From Leptospira soteropolitanensis (GTDB lineage: Bacteria; Spirochaetota; Leptospiria; Leptospirales; Leptospiraceae), in assembly GCF_026151655.1 (NCBI RefSeq), contig NZ_JAMQPN010000001.1, positions 682,001 to 746,000 of the forward strand: 64,000 nucleotides of DNA. The letters run 5' to 3'. The number at the start of each line of letters is the position of its first letter. The stretch's first letter is position 1. Below are positions 1 to 8,757 of this stretch, piece after piece. A model generated the notes under the pieces. It made no database searches. It was not told the DNA's origin and saw only the letters and a list, made by a program, of their open reading frames with translations. The translations under genes and the position numbers were made by a program.

Positions 1-837
1 CCATATAAATGGTGTTTGGCGTATGGAATCTTTTTGACTAAACTTATTTATCCTCTTGATAAGAAACATAGAAAAGTTGCTGCTGATAATATTCGTTTTG
101 CCTTTCCTGCCTATACCGAAGAACAAATTTTAAACTTAGTAAAAGCTCACTATCGTCATTTGGGTATCCTTCTTGCTCATACCCTTTGGGCTCCAAGAAT
201 GACTAAAAAATGGTTAGATGAAAATTTACTTATCGATGCTGAGAGTTTAAAAATTGAAGAAGAAACTAAAAAACAAGGTGTCGGAGTGATTTTAATTTCA
301 GGTCACTTTGGTACTTGGGAAATTTTAGTTCAGTTTTTAGGAATTCGTATGAAGGGTGGGGGAATTTACAAGAAGGTAAGGAATCCCTTTGTTGATCAGT
401 TACTTCGTCGTATGCGATCTAAAAATGGGGTAGTACTTGTGCCAGTACAAGAATCGACTCAGGTGATTAAACTTCTCAAACAAGGATACTGGATCGGATT
501 TGGTGCTGACCAGAATGCTGGCAAAGCAGGAATTTTTGTTCCTTTTATGAACAGGCAAGCATCTACTTTTGTAGGACCTGCTCTCATGGCCTACTTAACC
601 GGTGCCAAGATGTTATACTATTCCGTATTAGCTGGTGAAAATGGAAAGGTCATTGTTCGCGTTAAGGATTTAGGCTTTGTTGATAAAAAACTTTATCCAT
701 CAAAGGATGAAGTCATTCGACATTATACGGAACTTTGGACTAAGACTTTAGAGGAAGAAGTTAAGTTGTTTCCGGAGCAGTACTTTTGGGTCCACCGTCG
801 GTGGAGAACCCAACCGCAAGTTACAGAAAACAACTAG
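1..837 (+). CDS. LpxL/HtrB-like lysophospholipid acyltransferase, 5' truncated
   Basis: The frame is open to the window edge, so the true start lies upstream; the in-frame TTG at 16 is probably not the start. The visible 278 residues contain the HX4E acyltransferase motif in GHFGTWE (about residues 101-107 of the visible part), as in Kdo2-lipid A lauroyl/myristoyl transferases. This family adds a secondary acyl chain to lipid A or a related acceptor at the inner face of the cytoplasmic membrane. A later [13 protein letters not shown] segment ([15 protein letters not shown]) and the tail [12 protein letters not shown] also fit the family (typical HRRW). It converges on the gene at 905, with an inverted repeat between them. 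The exact acceptor and acyl chain cannot be told from sequence. Confidence 0.85.
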   Translation, partial: PYKWCLAYGIFLTKLIYPLDKKHRKVAADNIRFAFPAYTEEQILNLVKAHYRHLGILLAHTLWAPRMTKKWLDENLLIDAESLKIEEETKKQGVGVILISGHFGTWEILVQFLGIRMKGGGIYKKVRNPFVDQLLRRMRSKNGVVLVPVQESTQVIKLLKQGYWIGFGADQNAGKAGIFVPFMNRQASTFVGPALMAYLTGAKMLYYSVLAGENGKVIVRVKDLGFVDKKLYPSKDEVIRHYTELWTKTLEEEVKLFPEQYFWVHRRWRTQPQVTENN

Positions 838-840
838 AAG

Positions 841-882
841 TTGAAAGATTAGAATTCTAAAAGTAAAAGTCTAATCTTTCAA
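841..882. terminator. 13-bp inverted repeat between convergent genes
   Basis: TTGAAAGATTAGA (841-853) is followed after a 16-base loop by its exact reverse complement TCTAATCTTTCAA (870-882). It lies between two converging genes, so it may end transcription from both sides. The stem is A+T rich and there is no long T-run, so termination strength is uncertain. Confidence 0.5.
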
Positions 883-897
883 ATGCCAATCTCAAAT

Positions 898-916
898 CTC
901 GGAGTTATTCTCCGAG
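898..916. terminator. short hairpin over the end of the transhydrogenase gene
   Basis: CTCGGAG, loop TTATT, CTCCGAG forms a perfect 7-bp stem that includes the stop codon of the minus-strand gene. It could help end or stabilise that transcript. No T-run follows on either strand, so the function is a guess. Confidence 0.3.
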
Positions 917-2032
917 AAGTGCCAGTGTTGGTTTGTGACGAATTGAACCATTTTCAGCAATCATACATGCATCGATAATTTCGTCTTCTAAGTTGATATT
1001 GAACTGTTTTTCTTTATTAACAAAAAGTTTTAGGAAATTCACAATATTCTTTGCATACATTTTACTTGCATCCATTGGTTGTGTACTTTGTAAGTTTGAA
1101 TTTCCAATGATCGTAATTCCTTTGTAAACAATGGTTTTGTCATTCTCGGTAACTTCACAGTTTCCACCATTAACAGCCGCAAGGTCTACAATCACTGAAC
1201 CTTGCCTCATTTTATCTACCATATCTTTTGTGATGAGTAGTGGAGCTTTTCTTCCTGGAATGAGTGCCGTTGTGATAATAATATCGGCTTTTTCTGCGTA
1301 CTTTGCAATGGCTTCTTTTTGCCTACGTTGGTAATCTTCTGATTGTTCAACCGCATAACCACCAGTTTTCGATGCATCCGCTGCACCTTCTACTTCAACA
1401 AATTTGGCACCGAGTGACATACACTGCTCTTTTACTTCAGGTCTAGTGTCAAATACATCAACCACTGCCCCTAATCGACGAGAAGTTGCAATCGCTTGGA
1501 GTCCGGCAACACCAGCGCCTAGGATCAGAACTCTTGCTGGAGTAATGGTTCCTGCTGCTGTTGTTAACATTGGGAAAAAACGACTATAGTTGGACGCGGC
1601 TAGTAAAACTGCTTTGTATCCTGAAACAGTTGCTTGACTACTAAGAACATCCATAGATTGCGCACGAGTGATTCGCGGGATAGTGTCCATTGAGAAAATC
1701 TTAAAAGATGCATTGGCAATTTCTTTTACTTTTTTAGGGAAGGCAAGAGGAGATAGTGTTGCTATATAGATTTTATCTTTGCCAATCTTTTTTGCACTCG
1801 CTTCGTCCAAAGCATGAATGGATACAACAATGTCCGATTGCGAAAGAATCGTGTCTCTTGATTCTACTGTGGCACCGGATTCTTTATAATCCGTATCGGA
1901 AAAAAATGCATTATCCCCGGCTGTGGTTTCAATGGAAACAGAGAAACCTAGTTTTTTTAAAGGGTCTATTACATCAGGAGTGATAGCCACTCTGTTTTCA
2001 TAAGATGGTTCTTTGATTACGCCTATTTTCAT
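905..2032 (-). CDS. pntAA: NAD(P) transhydrogenase subunit alpha part 1 (PntAA-like)
   Basis: The 375-residue protein matches the soluble NAD(H)-binding domain I of proton-translocating transhydrogenase, which passes hydride between NADH and NADP+. Visible features are the start MKIGVIKEP, the conserved RAQSMDVLSSQA (123-134), the nucleotide-binding GAGVAG (172-177), and the mobile-loop region with GGYAVEQSEDY. The last two distinguish it from alanine dehydrogenase, the main alternative. The length agrees with the split alpha1 subunit of Rhodospirillum rubrum type. The membrane subunits PntAB and PntB are not adjacent; the gene follows the epimerase gene by one base and is the last of the minus-strand run. 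The partner genes must be elsewhere for it to work as a pump. Confidence 0.85.
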   Translation of the reverse strand: MKIGVIKEPSYENRVAITPDVIDPLKKLGFSVSIETTAGDNAFFSDTDYKESGATVESRDTILSQSDIVVSIHALDEASAKKIGKDKIYIATLSPLAFPKKVKEIANASFKIFSMDTIPRITRAQSMDVLSSQATVSGYKAVLLAASNYSRFFPMLTTAAGTITPARVLILGAGVAGLQAIATSRRLGAVVDVFDTRPEVKEQCMSLGAKFVEVEGAADASKTGGYAVEQSEDYQRRQKEAIAKYAEKADIIITTALIPGRKAPLLITKDMVDKMRQGSVIVDLAAVNGGNCEVTENDKTIVYKGITIIGNSNLQSTQPMDASKMYAKNIVNFLKLFVNKEKQFNINLEDEIIDACMIAENGSIRHKPTLALLGE

Positions 2033-2033
2033 T

Positions 2034-2966
2034 TTATACTCTTTTGCTAAAATATTCGATGGTTTTTTTTACGCCTTCCACTAATGGAACAGTCGTTGAA
2101 TAATTCAATTTTTCTTTCGCCAAACCTAGGTTTGGTTTTCTTCTTGTCGGATCGTCTTGTGGGAGTGGAAGATAAATAATTTTGGATTTACTTCCTGTCT
2201 CTTTGATGACTAATTCTGCTAATTCTTTAACAGTAAATTCGCCATCATTACCTAAGTTAACTGGTCCTACAAATCCGTCTGTATTCATCATTTTGATGAT
2301 TCCACGAACTAAATCATCTACGTAACAGAAAGAACGAGTCTGACTTCCATCACCATAAATGGTAATGTTTTCTCCACGTAACGCTTGTACGATGAAATTA
2401 CTTACCACACGACCATCATCTGGGATCATTCGTGGGCCATAAGTATTAAAAATACGGATGACTCGAATGTCTACCCCGTGTTGGCGGTGATAATCGAAAC
2501 ATAAAGTTTCAGCTACCCGTTTCCCTTCATCATAACAACTACGAATTCCAATCGTGTTCACATTACCCCAATAAGATTCGGTTTGAGGATGTTCTAGTGG
2601 ATTCCCGTATACTTCGGAAGTACTTGCTTGAAGGATTCTTGCTTTCACTCGTTTGGCAAGACCAAGCATGTTCATCATTCCCAAAACATTCGTTTTGGTA
2701 GTTTTGATGGGATTACTTTGGTAATGAACCGGAGAAGCAGGACAAGCCATATTATAAATTTCATCTACTTCCAATTTGATGGGATCCGTGATATCGTGGC
2801 GGATCAGTTCGAAATTTGGGTTGCCGAGAAGATGAGTCAGGTTTTCTTTTCGTCCGGTATGGAAATTGTCCAATACGATGATTTGGTTCCCAGCGTTCAA
2901 AAGAGTTTCTGCTAGATGGGATCCGATGAATCCGGCTCCACCTGTGATAAGGATTCTTTTTGCCAT
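2034..2966 (-). CDS. UDP-glucuronate decarboxylase-like NAD-dependent epimerase
   Basis: This is a 310-residue extended short-chain dehydrogenase. It has the Rossmann motif GGAGFIG (9-15), the ACPASP segment (74-79), STSEVYG (115-121) and the catalytic YDEGK (145-149). The combination of ACPASP and YDEGK is typical of UDP-xylose synthases, which decarboxylate UDP-glucuronate through a 4-keto intermediate. The product would feed surface polysaccharide synthesis in the cytoplasm. The gene sits one base upstream of the transhydrogenase subunit and 57 bases after the M50 peptidase gene, so co-transcription is likely. Substrate is inferred from the family motifs only; a related UDP-sugar epimerase is the alternative. 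Confidence 0.85.
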   Translation of the reverse strand: MAKRILITGGAGFIGSHLAETLLNAGNQIIVLDNFHTGRKENLTHLLGNPNFELIRHDITDPIKLEVDEIYNMACPASPVHYQSNPIKTTKTNVLGMMNMLGLAKRVKARILQASTSEVYGNPLEHPQTESYWGNVNTIGIRSCYDEGKRVAETLCFDYHRQHGVDIRVIRIFNTYGPRMIPDDGRVVSNFIVQALRGENITIYGDGSQTRSFCYVDDLVRGIIKMMNTDGFVGPVNLGNDGEFTVKELAELVIKETGSKSKIIYLPLPQDDPTRRKPNLGLAKEKLNYSTTVPLVEGVKKTIEYFSKRV

Positions 2967-3023
2967 TGAGATTCTATATTTAGGAAGTCTGTGTCCTCGG
3001 CAAATGAAAATTTGTGAGAAGGC

Positions 3024-3905
3024 CTAAGGACTATTGTCTTTGGGAGGGAAGTCCTGGAACAAATTGGGGGGCAAAACGATTCCACTTTCGGGGTCTACAC
3101 CACGTTTTTCCAACCAAAGTTTTGCCTCCGGCGAAAGATCACCGGGAAATCGTTCGAAACTTTCTTCTGCACTAGGAAAATCATGGCTTTCTTCGTGACT
3201 GAGGGAACTTCGTAGGGACATAAAAATGATACCGACGCTGAGGAGAGACCAAAGGGTTGCAATCATATAGCCAAGTACCACAACTACGGTCGGAACCTCT
3301 TCATTCTGCAGATCTTCGGGGCCAAGTCCGGCCATCCAGAAGGCAAGGATCCCTGCATCGGTTTCCGTCAATCGTTCTGCAAAATCAGAGAGGTCATACA
3401 AAGAATATAAAGAGATACTTGTACCTAAAAAAACTAAAGACAAAATCGAAATAGTTTCGCCTAACATTCCTGCTACGAGAATTCCTACACCCCAAAAAAT
3501 TCCTGTGAGGTAAGCAAGTTCCCCTAATTTGGAATATAATACACTGACGGAGATTAAAAATAATCCTAAAAGAATCATTGTTTGGCGAGCATGACGTCCT
3601 TGGAATCCCAATCGTAATAAAAAAGCACCGACAAGGGAAGAACCAATGTATCCGGCAGAGACAACAAGAATAAAAGATCCGCGAAAAGAGGCAGGGACAG
3701 CGATTGTTTCCCCACCTTCGTTTCCATGAAGTGCGATTCCTTTTACAACTCCTCCGCTAAAGAGTGCGGCAGTGGCATGGCAAATTTCATGAATGAGTAC
3801 AACAAATTCTTTGAGATAAGAGGTGAATTGGTGGTCCCAAAACGCAACTAAGCTCAGAATCAAAGAAAGAAAAATGACAAATTTGACCGGTTTTTCTGCC
3901 ATCAT
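3024..3905 (-). CDS. M50-family membrane metallopeptidase (M50B-like)
   Basis: The 293-residue protein is mostly hydrophobic, with about six or seven membrane segments. The zinc motif HEICH (39-43) lies in the second hydrophobic stretch and is followed by a GG-containing loop, as in the M50B-like group of site-2-type peptidases. Such proteins cleave substrates within or next to the membrane; the substrate here is unknown. The hydrophilic, acidic C-terminus (about 240-293) has no recognisable domain. Two ATG codons are in tandem at the start; either could be used. It begins 15 bases after the SpoIIE phosphatase gene, which suggests one transcript, but a role in phosphatase signalling is not shown by the sequence. 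Confidence 0.75.
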   Translation of the reverse strand: MMAEKPVKFVIFLSLILSLVAFWDHQFTSYLKEFVVLIHEICHATAALFSGGVVKGIALHGNEGGETIAVPASFRGSFILVVSAGYIGSSLVGAFLLRLGFQGRHARQTMILLGLFLISVSVLYSKLGELAYLTGIFWGVGILVAGMLGETISILSLVFLGTSISLYSLYDLSDFAERLTETDAGILAFWMAGLGPEDLQNEEVPTVVVVLGYMIATLWSLLSVGIIFMSLRSSLSHEESHDFPSAEESFERFPGDLSPEAKLWLEKRGVDPESGIVLPPNLFQDFPPKDNSP

Positions 3906-3920
3906 CAGTTTCAGTATCGG

Positions 3921-6290
3921 CTAATTGGGTGTAAAAGAAAGACCAATAAATGTAATATCATCTGATTGTTCTCGGTTCCCGCGAAAATTTGTCATCTTTG
4001 CATCCAAGAGCGTAGGGATTTCTTTCACGGTTTTTTCGGCATTAAAATGTAAAAATTCGATTAAAGTTTCTTCGCCGAAAATTTCATCTCGTTCACTGAA
4101 GGCTTCAGTGATTCCATCCGAATAAAGGAAAAGTTTTGTTCCTGGAAGTAATTTGAGTTCCTGTACATGGTAATCGGTTTCTAAAATTCCAAGAACTCTT
4201 TGTGTTTTGGAATGTAATTTAATCTGTCCATCGGCTCGCATTTCAATCAAAGAAAGATGTCCTGCATTTACATATTTAAAGACATTTTCATTTGAATCAA
4301 AAACGCCTCCTAGGAGTGTCATAAACTCATTCCCTTTGTACCGAGCTCGAAAGAAGGAATTGATTTCGCGAAATAAACCTTCAAGTGATGTCCCATTTCT
4401 GAGTTGTTCTCTTACAATTCCTTTGATGGCACTGACTAAAAAACCCGTACCAAGCCCATGTCCGGCTACATCACCTAACAGAACAATCATCTTTGTTTGA
4501 GAAACTGGAATGATGTCTAAATAATCTCCTGAAATTCCTACGGCAGGTTTCGAAATATAACCGTAATCAATACCTTTGACTTCGCTTGGTAAAATAAGTC
4601 GAAGTGTATTGTCAACAATGGATGCTGTTTGAATATCTCTGACAATTTTACGTTTTTGAATTTCATCTTCTAATAAACTATAGTTTTCAAGTAACATCCC
4701 AGAAATTTTGACAACTTCATTGATGAACTTTAATTCTCCGATAGAGAAATATTTTTTATCTAACTTCTCACCAATGAGAATCATTGCTTGTATATTTTTT
4801 TTATTTGAAGAGGAATCATAAGCTGGGAATGCTAACTGAACATTTAATCCCTTCAAAAAGTTGTATAAGGTTTCTCTAAGTCCAATTCCATATTCAAGAT
4901 GGGAAGTAACGGTGACACGATCAGTACTTTTGAAATAATTCCATATTTCCGATTGAGGCGATATTCGTACGAAGTTTATATTCTTTAGGTCAGTGCTTGC
5001 AAATTGATCACCCGGAATCAAAATAATGATATTAGATACATTTACTGTTTCTTTTACCGTTCGATTGATTGTTAAAATTGTTTTTCGCATAGAAAGAGGG
5101 GAAGACAATAAAGCTGTGATTTTATTGATACCCGCACTGAGTTTCGGGTTTTGTTCGAAAAACCAATAATCGAATAATTCTTTTACCCTGAGTTTGAGTG
5201 GAATCAAATAGGCAGTGACCAAAAAAAGATAAATGAGGTTAAAAACCCAACGATCTTTTAGATATCGAATGGGAAGAATAAAATCTAAAATAAAAATAGA
5301 ACCGATATAAGTTCCTAAAATAATAGAAACCAAAATCAAAGTAACAATACTTGGAGTAAAAATGACTAGTGAAGGAACAAAGGTGTAACGATAAGTTCCA
5401 TAAAAAAAAGAAAGAATGAATAAAAGGTAAGTAGTAATAAACAAGGATCTATGTACGAAGAACCAAGGGTATCCATCAAAAAAGATAATGCTAGTGGGGA
5501 GTGCCACATAAAGGAAAATGGAAGAAACCAAAACAACTCTTTTGAGTAGGGCTTCTTCCTGTGGCTTAGATCGAATGATTTCGTATATATTGGCTATGAT
5601 ATTGATGGAACCAAATAAAACCGTGATTGCATGAGCAACTAATACCACTCGCTCGACAAGTATCATATCGTATTTTTCTTGTGATGCGATCATTGCCATG
5701 ATGAAAGATATTAATACTTGTGGCAATAGCCATTTGGAATTGATCTCTTTTCCTCGAAGTCGATAGATTAAATGATATTGCAAAAAGCTACCGAAATAGA
5801 GAGTCAGAACAAAAAGAAAAATGGAGTTATTGAACGTTAATACAAAAACGTTGGAAAGAATAATAAGACCAAAATTAAAGAAAAAGCCAAATATTAATGC
5901 ATCTCTAGTGGAATAATAAAAATAAACTGCGATGGCTAAACTGAAAAATGCTAAAAATAAATCAGAAAAAAATACATTAAGAACATCTGTTTTGCGGACT
6001 GTAATTAATTTAAAATCTTTTTCATAAACTTCACCATTGTGGTTTTTGATACGTAATCGAAAAGATTCTATATTTGAAAAATCGGTGATTGAATCAAAAT
6101 TCTCTAAATCTTCCTGAATGACTGAATTTCCCCAGTGATGACGATTTTCCTCTCCAATATTTACGATAAGCCCTGATGGATAATGGTAAAAAGGAAGTCT
6201 TTTTGCGTTATTTTGAAATCCAATAAATGCAAAGAGTAGGATCAAAAAAAACAAAAGAGATGAAAGGATTGTAATCGCAAGTTCTCTCAT
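3921..6290 (-). CDS. membrane-bound SpoIIE-type PP2C serine phosphatase with GAF-like domain
   Basis: The 789 residues show one N-terminal membrane helix (about 5-25), an extracytoplasmic stretch (30-100), about eight membrane helices (103-368), a GAF-like region (about 395-535) and a SpoIIE/PP2C domain (about 560-786). Metal-binding motifs are intact: SGDY with D589, GDVAGHG with D607, SDGITE with D725 and SDDIT with D777/D778. The family dephosphorylates anti-sigma antagonists or other phosphoserine proteins, and the membrane part may sense an outside signal. Its start overlaps the stop of the upstream degenerate phosphatase gene by four bases (ATGA), implying translational coupling and probably a joint complex. 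The partner protein is not in the immediate neighbourhood. Confidence 0.88.
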   Translation of the reverse strand: MRELAITILSSLLFFLILLFAFIGFQNNAKRLPFYHYPSGLIVNIGEENRHHWGNSVIQEDLENFDSITDFSNIESFRLRIKNHNGEVYEKDFKLITVRKTDVLNVFFSDLFLAFFSLAIAVYFYYSTRDALIFGFFFNFGLIILSNVFVLTFNNSIFLFVLTLYFGSFLQYHLIYRLRGKEINSKWLLPQVLISFIMAMIASQEKYDMILVERVVLVAHAITVLFGSINIIANIYEIIRSKPQEEALLKRVVLVSSIFLYVALPTSIIFFDGYPWFFVHRSLFITTYLLFILSFFYGTYRYTFVPSLVIFTPSIVTLILVSIILGTYIGSIFILDFILPIRYLKDRWVFNLIYLFLVTAYLIPLKLRVKELFDYWFFEQNPKLSAGINKITALLSSPLSMRKTILTINRTVKETVNVSNIIILIPGDQFASTDLKNINFVRISPQSEIWNYFKSTDRVTVTSHLEYGIGLRETLYNFLKGLNVQLAFPAYDSSSNKKNIQAMILIGEKLDKKYFSIGELKFINEVVKISGMLLENYSLLEDEIQKRKIVRDIQTASIVDNTLRLILPSEVKGIDYGYISKPAVGISGDYLDIIPVSQTKMIVLLGDVAGHGLGTGFLVSAIKGIVREQLRNGTSLEGLFREINSFFRARYKGNEFMTLLGGVFDSNENVFKYVNAGHLSLIEMRADGQIKLHSKTQRVLGILETDYHVQELKLLPGTKLFLYSDGITEAFSERDEIFGEETLIEFLHFNAEKTVKEIPTLLDAKMTNFRGNREQSDDITFIGLSFTPN

Positions 6291-7555
6291 TTGACTTCTG
6301 GCACTTCAAAACTAAATTTAAGAATTGGTTCGCCCCGTTGTTGGATGAGAATGGGACCTTTATCCATATTGATCATATTTTTCCAACCCATACTTGCTAC
6401 AACTTCTTCAGAATTTCTGGTTATGCGAAATTGTTTTCCTTCTTGAACTATATAAAGTTCAGAATATCCAATCTTGCCAATAATCATTTCGTAATTTTCT
6501 TTCCAATCTAACTTTTGAAAGGTGGATTGTATTAAGGATTTTATATCCGAAAATCCTTTTAAAATACGAAGTCTTGATTGCGAATAAACAACACCTAATA
6601 TATAAGAAAGTATGATTCCGATATGTTGGTAGGATTTTCCAGTGTTTAGAATGACAAAAAACCAACTTCCATCCTCTACTTGGAAAAACTCGATTAAGTT
6701 TCTACTGGTTCTTTTGAAAGCTGTAATTTCCCAACCCAAAAGCTCAGGAATGGTTCCTGTTTCTAAGAGGTTTTGTACGCGCACGGCGTACGCTGCTTCT
6801 TTTTGATACTTTTTGTTTTCCGAAATATGATAAGAAAGAATGTGATTATGTATGGTTAACGCTGATTGTCCAGCTAGAAGTGACAAACTGTGTGCTGCAT
6901 CTGTGTTTGGGATATTGGAGACTGCAATGAAGCCAAATAATTTTTCCCTGAAGATAAAAGGATAAATATAATTCGCATGCAGTTCCATAAAGTCATTGTT
7001 TATGTTTTCATGAGAATAAGTTTCCGCAACAGAAGCACCATTCCGTTTGCTAAGTAAAAAAGATTGAAAACTTGTTTTTACCGTAATGTCTTTTGTCGGG
7101 CTTAATTTTTTCTGTCGACCTCGGAAATACGAGTGAAATGCAAAAGTGCCATTGTGTGTGAGAACAGCCATCGTTCCAGAATGGCTTCCTGTGATTTTAA
7201 CCATATCGGGAAAAACGTTTTTGATCAGGGCGTCAAAGTTAAATCGTTTGATAGCTTGCCGATATGATTCTGCATCTTCTGTCAGATATTCCGATAAAAA
7301 TCGAGTTCGGATGTAACGTGTGAGTCTTTCGATGATCGGTAGATATAAAATCAGAGCAAAGGCACATGTTAAAAGTAACGCAAGTTCCAAACGATAAGAC
7401 ATTGGTTCTGGTATTTGCGATAAAATTAGAAAGTAAGAAACATAAACTAAAAAAATAAACAAAGTGCGTGTAAAGATATTGGTTACCGAAAGTTTTAATT
7501 GATAACTCGAAGGTAAAAAATATTTTAAAGCGCTTTTGAATTTATTTGAACTCAT
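6287..7555 (-). CDS. membrane protein with GAF-like region and degenerate PP2C-like domain
   Basis: The 422-residue protein has two N-terminal membrane segments (about 25-45 and 55-76), a GAF-like middle (about 105-245) and a C-terminal part (about 255-420) whose layout follows the SpoIIE phosphatase fold of the next gene. The catalytic spots are lost: where GGDFYD is expected there is NLIEFFQV, where GDVSGHG is expected there is LNTGKSYQH (303-311), and no SDGITE or DD pair is seen near the end. I infer a catalytically dead relative that may act as scaffold or regulator. It overlaps argJ upstream and the active phosphatase downstream by four bases each. The degenerate-PP2C call is by eye and needs a profile comparison. 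Confidence 0.6.
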   Translation of the reverse strand: MSSNKFKSALKYFLPSSYQLKLSVTNIFTRTLFIFLVYVSYFLILSQIPEPMSYRLELALLLTCAFALILYLPIIERLTRYIRTRFLSEYLTEDAESYRQAIKRFNFDALIKNVFPDMVKITGSHSGTMAVLTHNGTFAFHSYFRGRQKKLSPTKDITVKTSFQSFLLSKRNGASVAETYSHENINNDFMELHANYIYPFIFREKLFGFIAVSNIPNTDAAHSLSLLAGQSALTIHNHILSYHISENKKYQKEAAYAVRVQNLLETGTIPELLGWEITAFKRTSRNLIEFFQVEDGSWFFVILNTGKSYQHIGIILSYILGVVYSQSRLRILKGFSDIKSLIQSTFQKLDWKENYEMIIGKIGYSELYIVQEGKQFRITRNSEEVVASMGWKNMINMDKGPILIQQRGEPILKFSFEVPEVK

Positions 7556-8706
7556 GTCGTGTAGTAAGCATTTTCCTGAATATAACCTTCTGTAAAATCA
7601 CAACTCCAAAAAGTTTTTTGGAAAGATCCTGTATTTAGAATTACAGAGATATGGATTTCTTCATTTGATTTTAAGTATTCAGCTAACTTTGATTTGGTGT
7701 TATTGTCTGCACCTTTAACTGATATACCACCCAATTGGATTTCTAATGAATCGTAAGGAATTGGTTCATCAAACACTTTTCCAATAGCCATCACAAACCT
7801 TCCCCAATTGGGATCTCCACCGTAAATTGCCGTTTTCACTAGAGGGGAATTGAGAATGGACTTTCCAATTTTTGTCACTTGCATATCATCTCTTCCCTGC
7901 GAAACAGTGAGTTCAATGAGTTTGGAAGCTCCTTCTCCATCACGAGCAATCATTTTAGAAAGATCAGTGGCAATTTCTCTTAAATGAGATTCAAAAACAT
8001 CATCAGGAATGGTTCCAAGAACTCCAGAACACATAAGCACCACTGTGTCACTTGTAGATGTATCAGAGTCAATGGTCACACAATTGTATGTCACATCGAC
8101 TACTCTTTTTAAGATTGTTTGTAAATCCCCTGATTCGGGAAGGTAGTCAGAAAGAATATAGGATAACATGGTAGCCATATTTGGTTCAATCATTCCTGCA
8201 CCTTTGGCAATTCCAAACATAACACCTTCGCCTGATTTGTTTGTAATCGTGCGGTAAGAGATTTTTTTACGAGTGTCAGTTGTCATGATTGCTTCTGCCA
8301 CTTCCTCTAAATTCCCTGGTTTTAAATCTGATTTTGCCGTAGAACAGGCATTAAGTATTTTTTCGATCGGTAGAGGGACCCCGATCACTCCTGTGGAAGA
8401 AGGAAGTATGTCTTCTGCAGGGATACCTAAAGATTTACCAAGTTCTATACAAATTTGATAGGAGTTTTTGATTCCTTGTTCACCAGTTGCTACATTAGAA
8501 TTTTTTGAGTTGATGACGATGGCTTGTAAATACCCATCTTTGATATGGTCGCGACCCACGTAAATAGGTGCACCAGGAAAATTATTCCGTGTGAAAACGG
8601 CTGCCGCCTTACATCGATTTTCTGAATAAATGACTGCAAAATCTAAGCTATTGTCTTTGATTCCGATGTTTTTGCCGAAGGAATAAAATCCCAATGGAAA
8701 CTTCAT
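7552..8706 (-). CDS. argJ: bifunctional glutamate N-acetyltransferase / ornithine acetyltransferase ArgJ
   Basis: The 384-residue protein has the ArgJ hallmarks: STGVIG (104-109), the self-cleavage site in NMATMLSYILSD with Thr179 as the nucleophile that becomes the N-terminus of the beta chain, and the DSDTSTSDT segment. ArgJ moves the acetyl group from N-acetylornithine to glutamate in arginine synthesis, and some members can also use acetyl-CoA. Length is near the family norm. Its stop overlaps the start of the membrane signalling gene (ATGA), so an arginine gene heads a signalling operon. No other arg genes are next to it. Confidence 0.93.
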   Translation of the reverse strand: MKFPLGFYSFGKNIGIKDNSLDFAVIYSENRCKAAAVFTRNNFPGAPIYVGRDHIKDGYLQAIVINSKNSNVATGEQGIKNSYQICIELGKSLGIPAEDILPSSTGVIGVPLPIEKILNACSTAKSDLKPGNLEEVAEAIMTTDTRKKISYRTITNKSGEGVMFGIAKGAGMIEPNMATMLSYILSDYLPESGDLQTILKRVVDVTYNCVTIDSDTSTSDTVVLMCSGVLGTIPDDVFESHLREIATDLSKMIARDGEGASKLIELTVSQGRDDMQVTKIGKSILNSPLVKTAIYGGDPNWGRFVMAIGKVFDEPIPYDSLEIQLGGISVKGADNNTKSKLAEYLKSNEEIHISVILNTGSFQKTFWSCDFTEGYIQENAYYTT

Positions 8707-8757
8707 AAATACCTGCCGGATACCAATATTCTATCCGGCGATTTCTCTTACTAGAAT

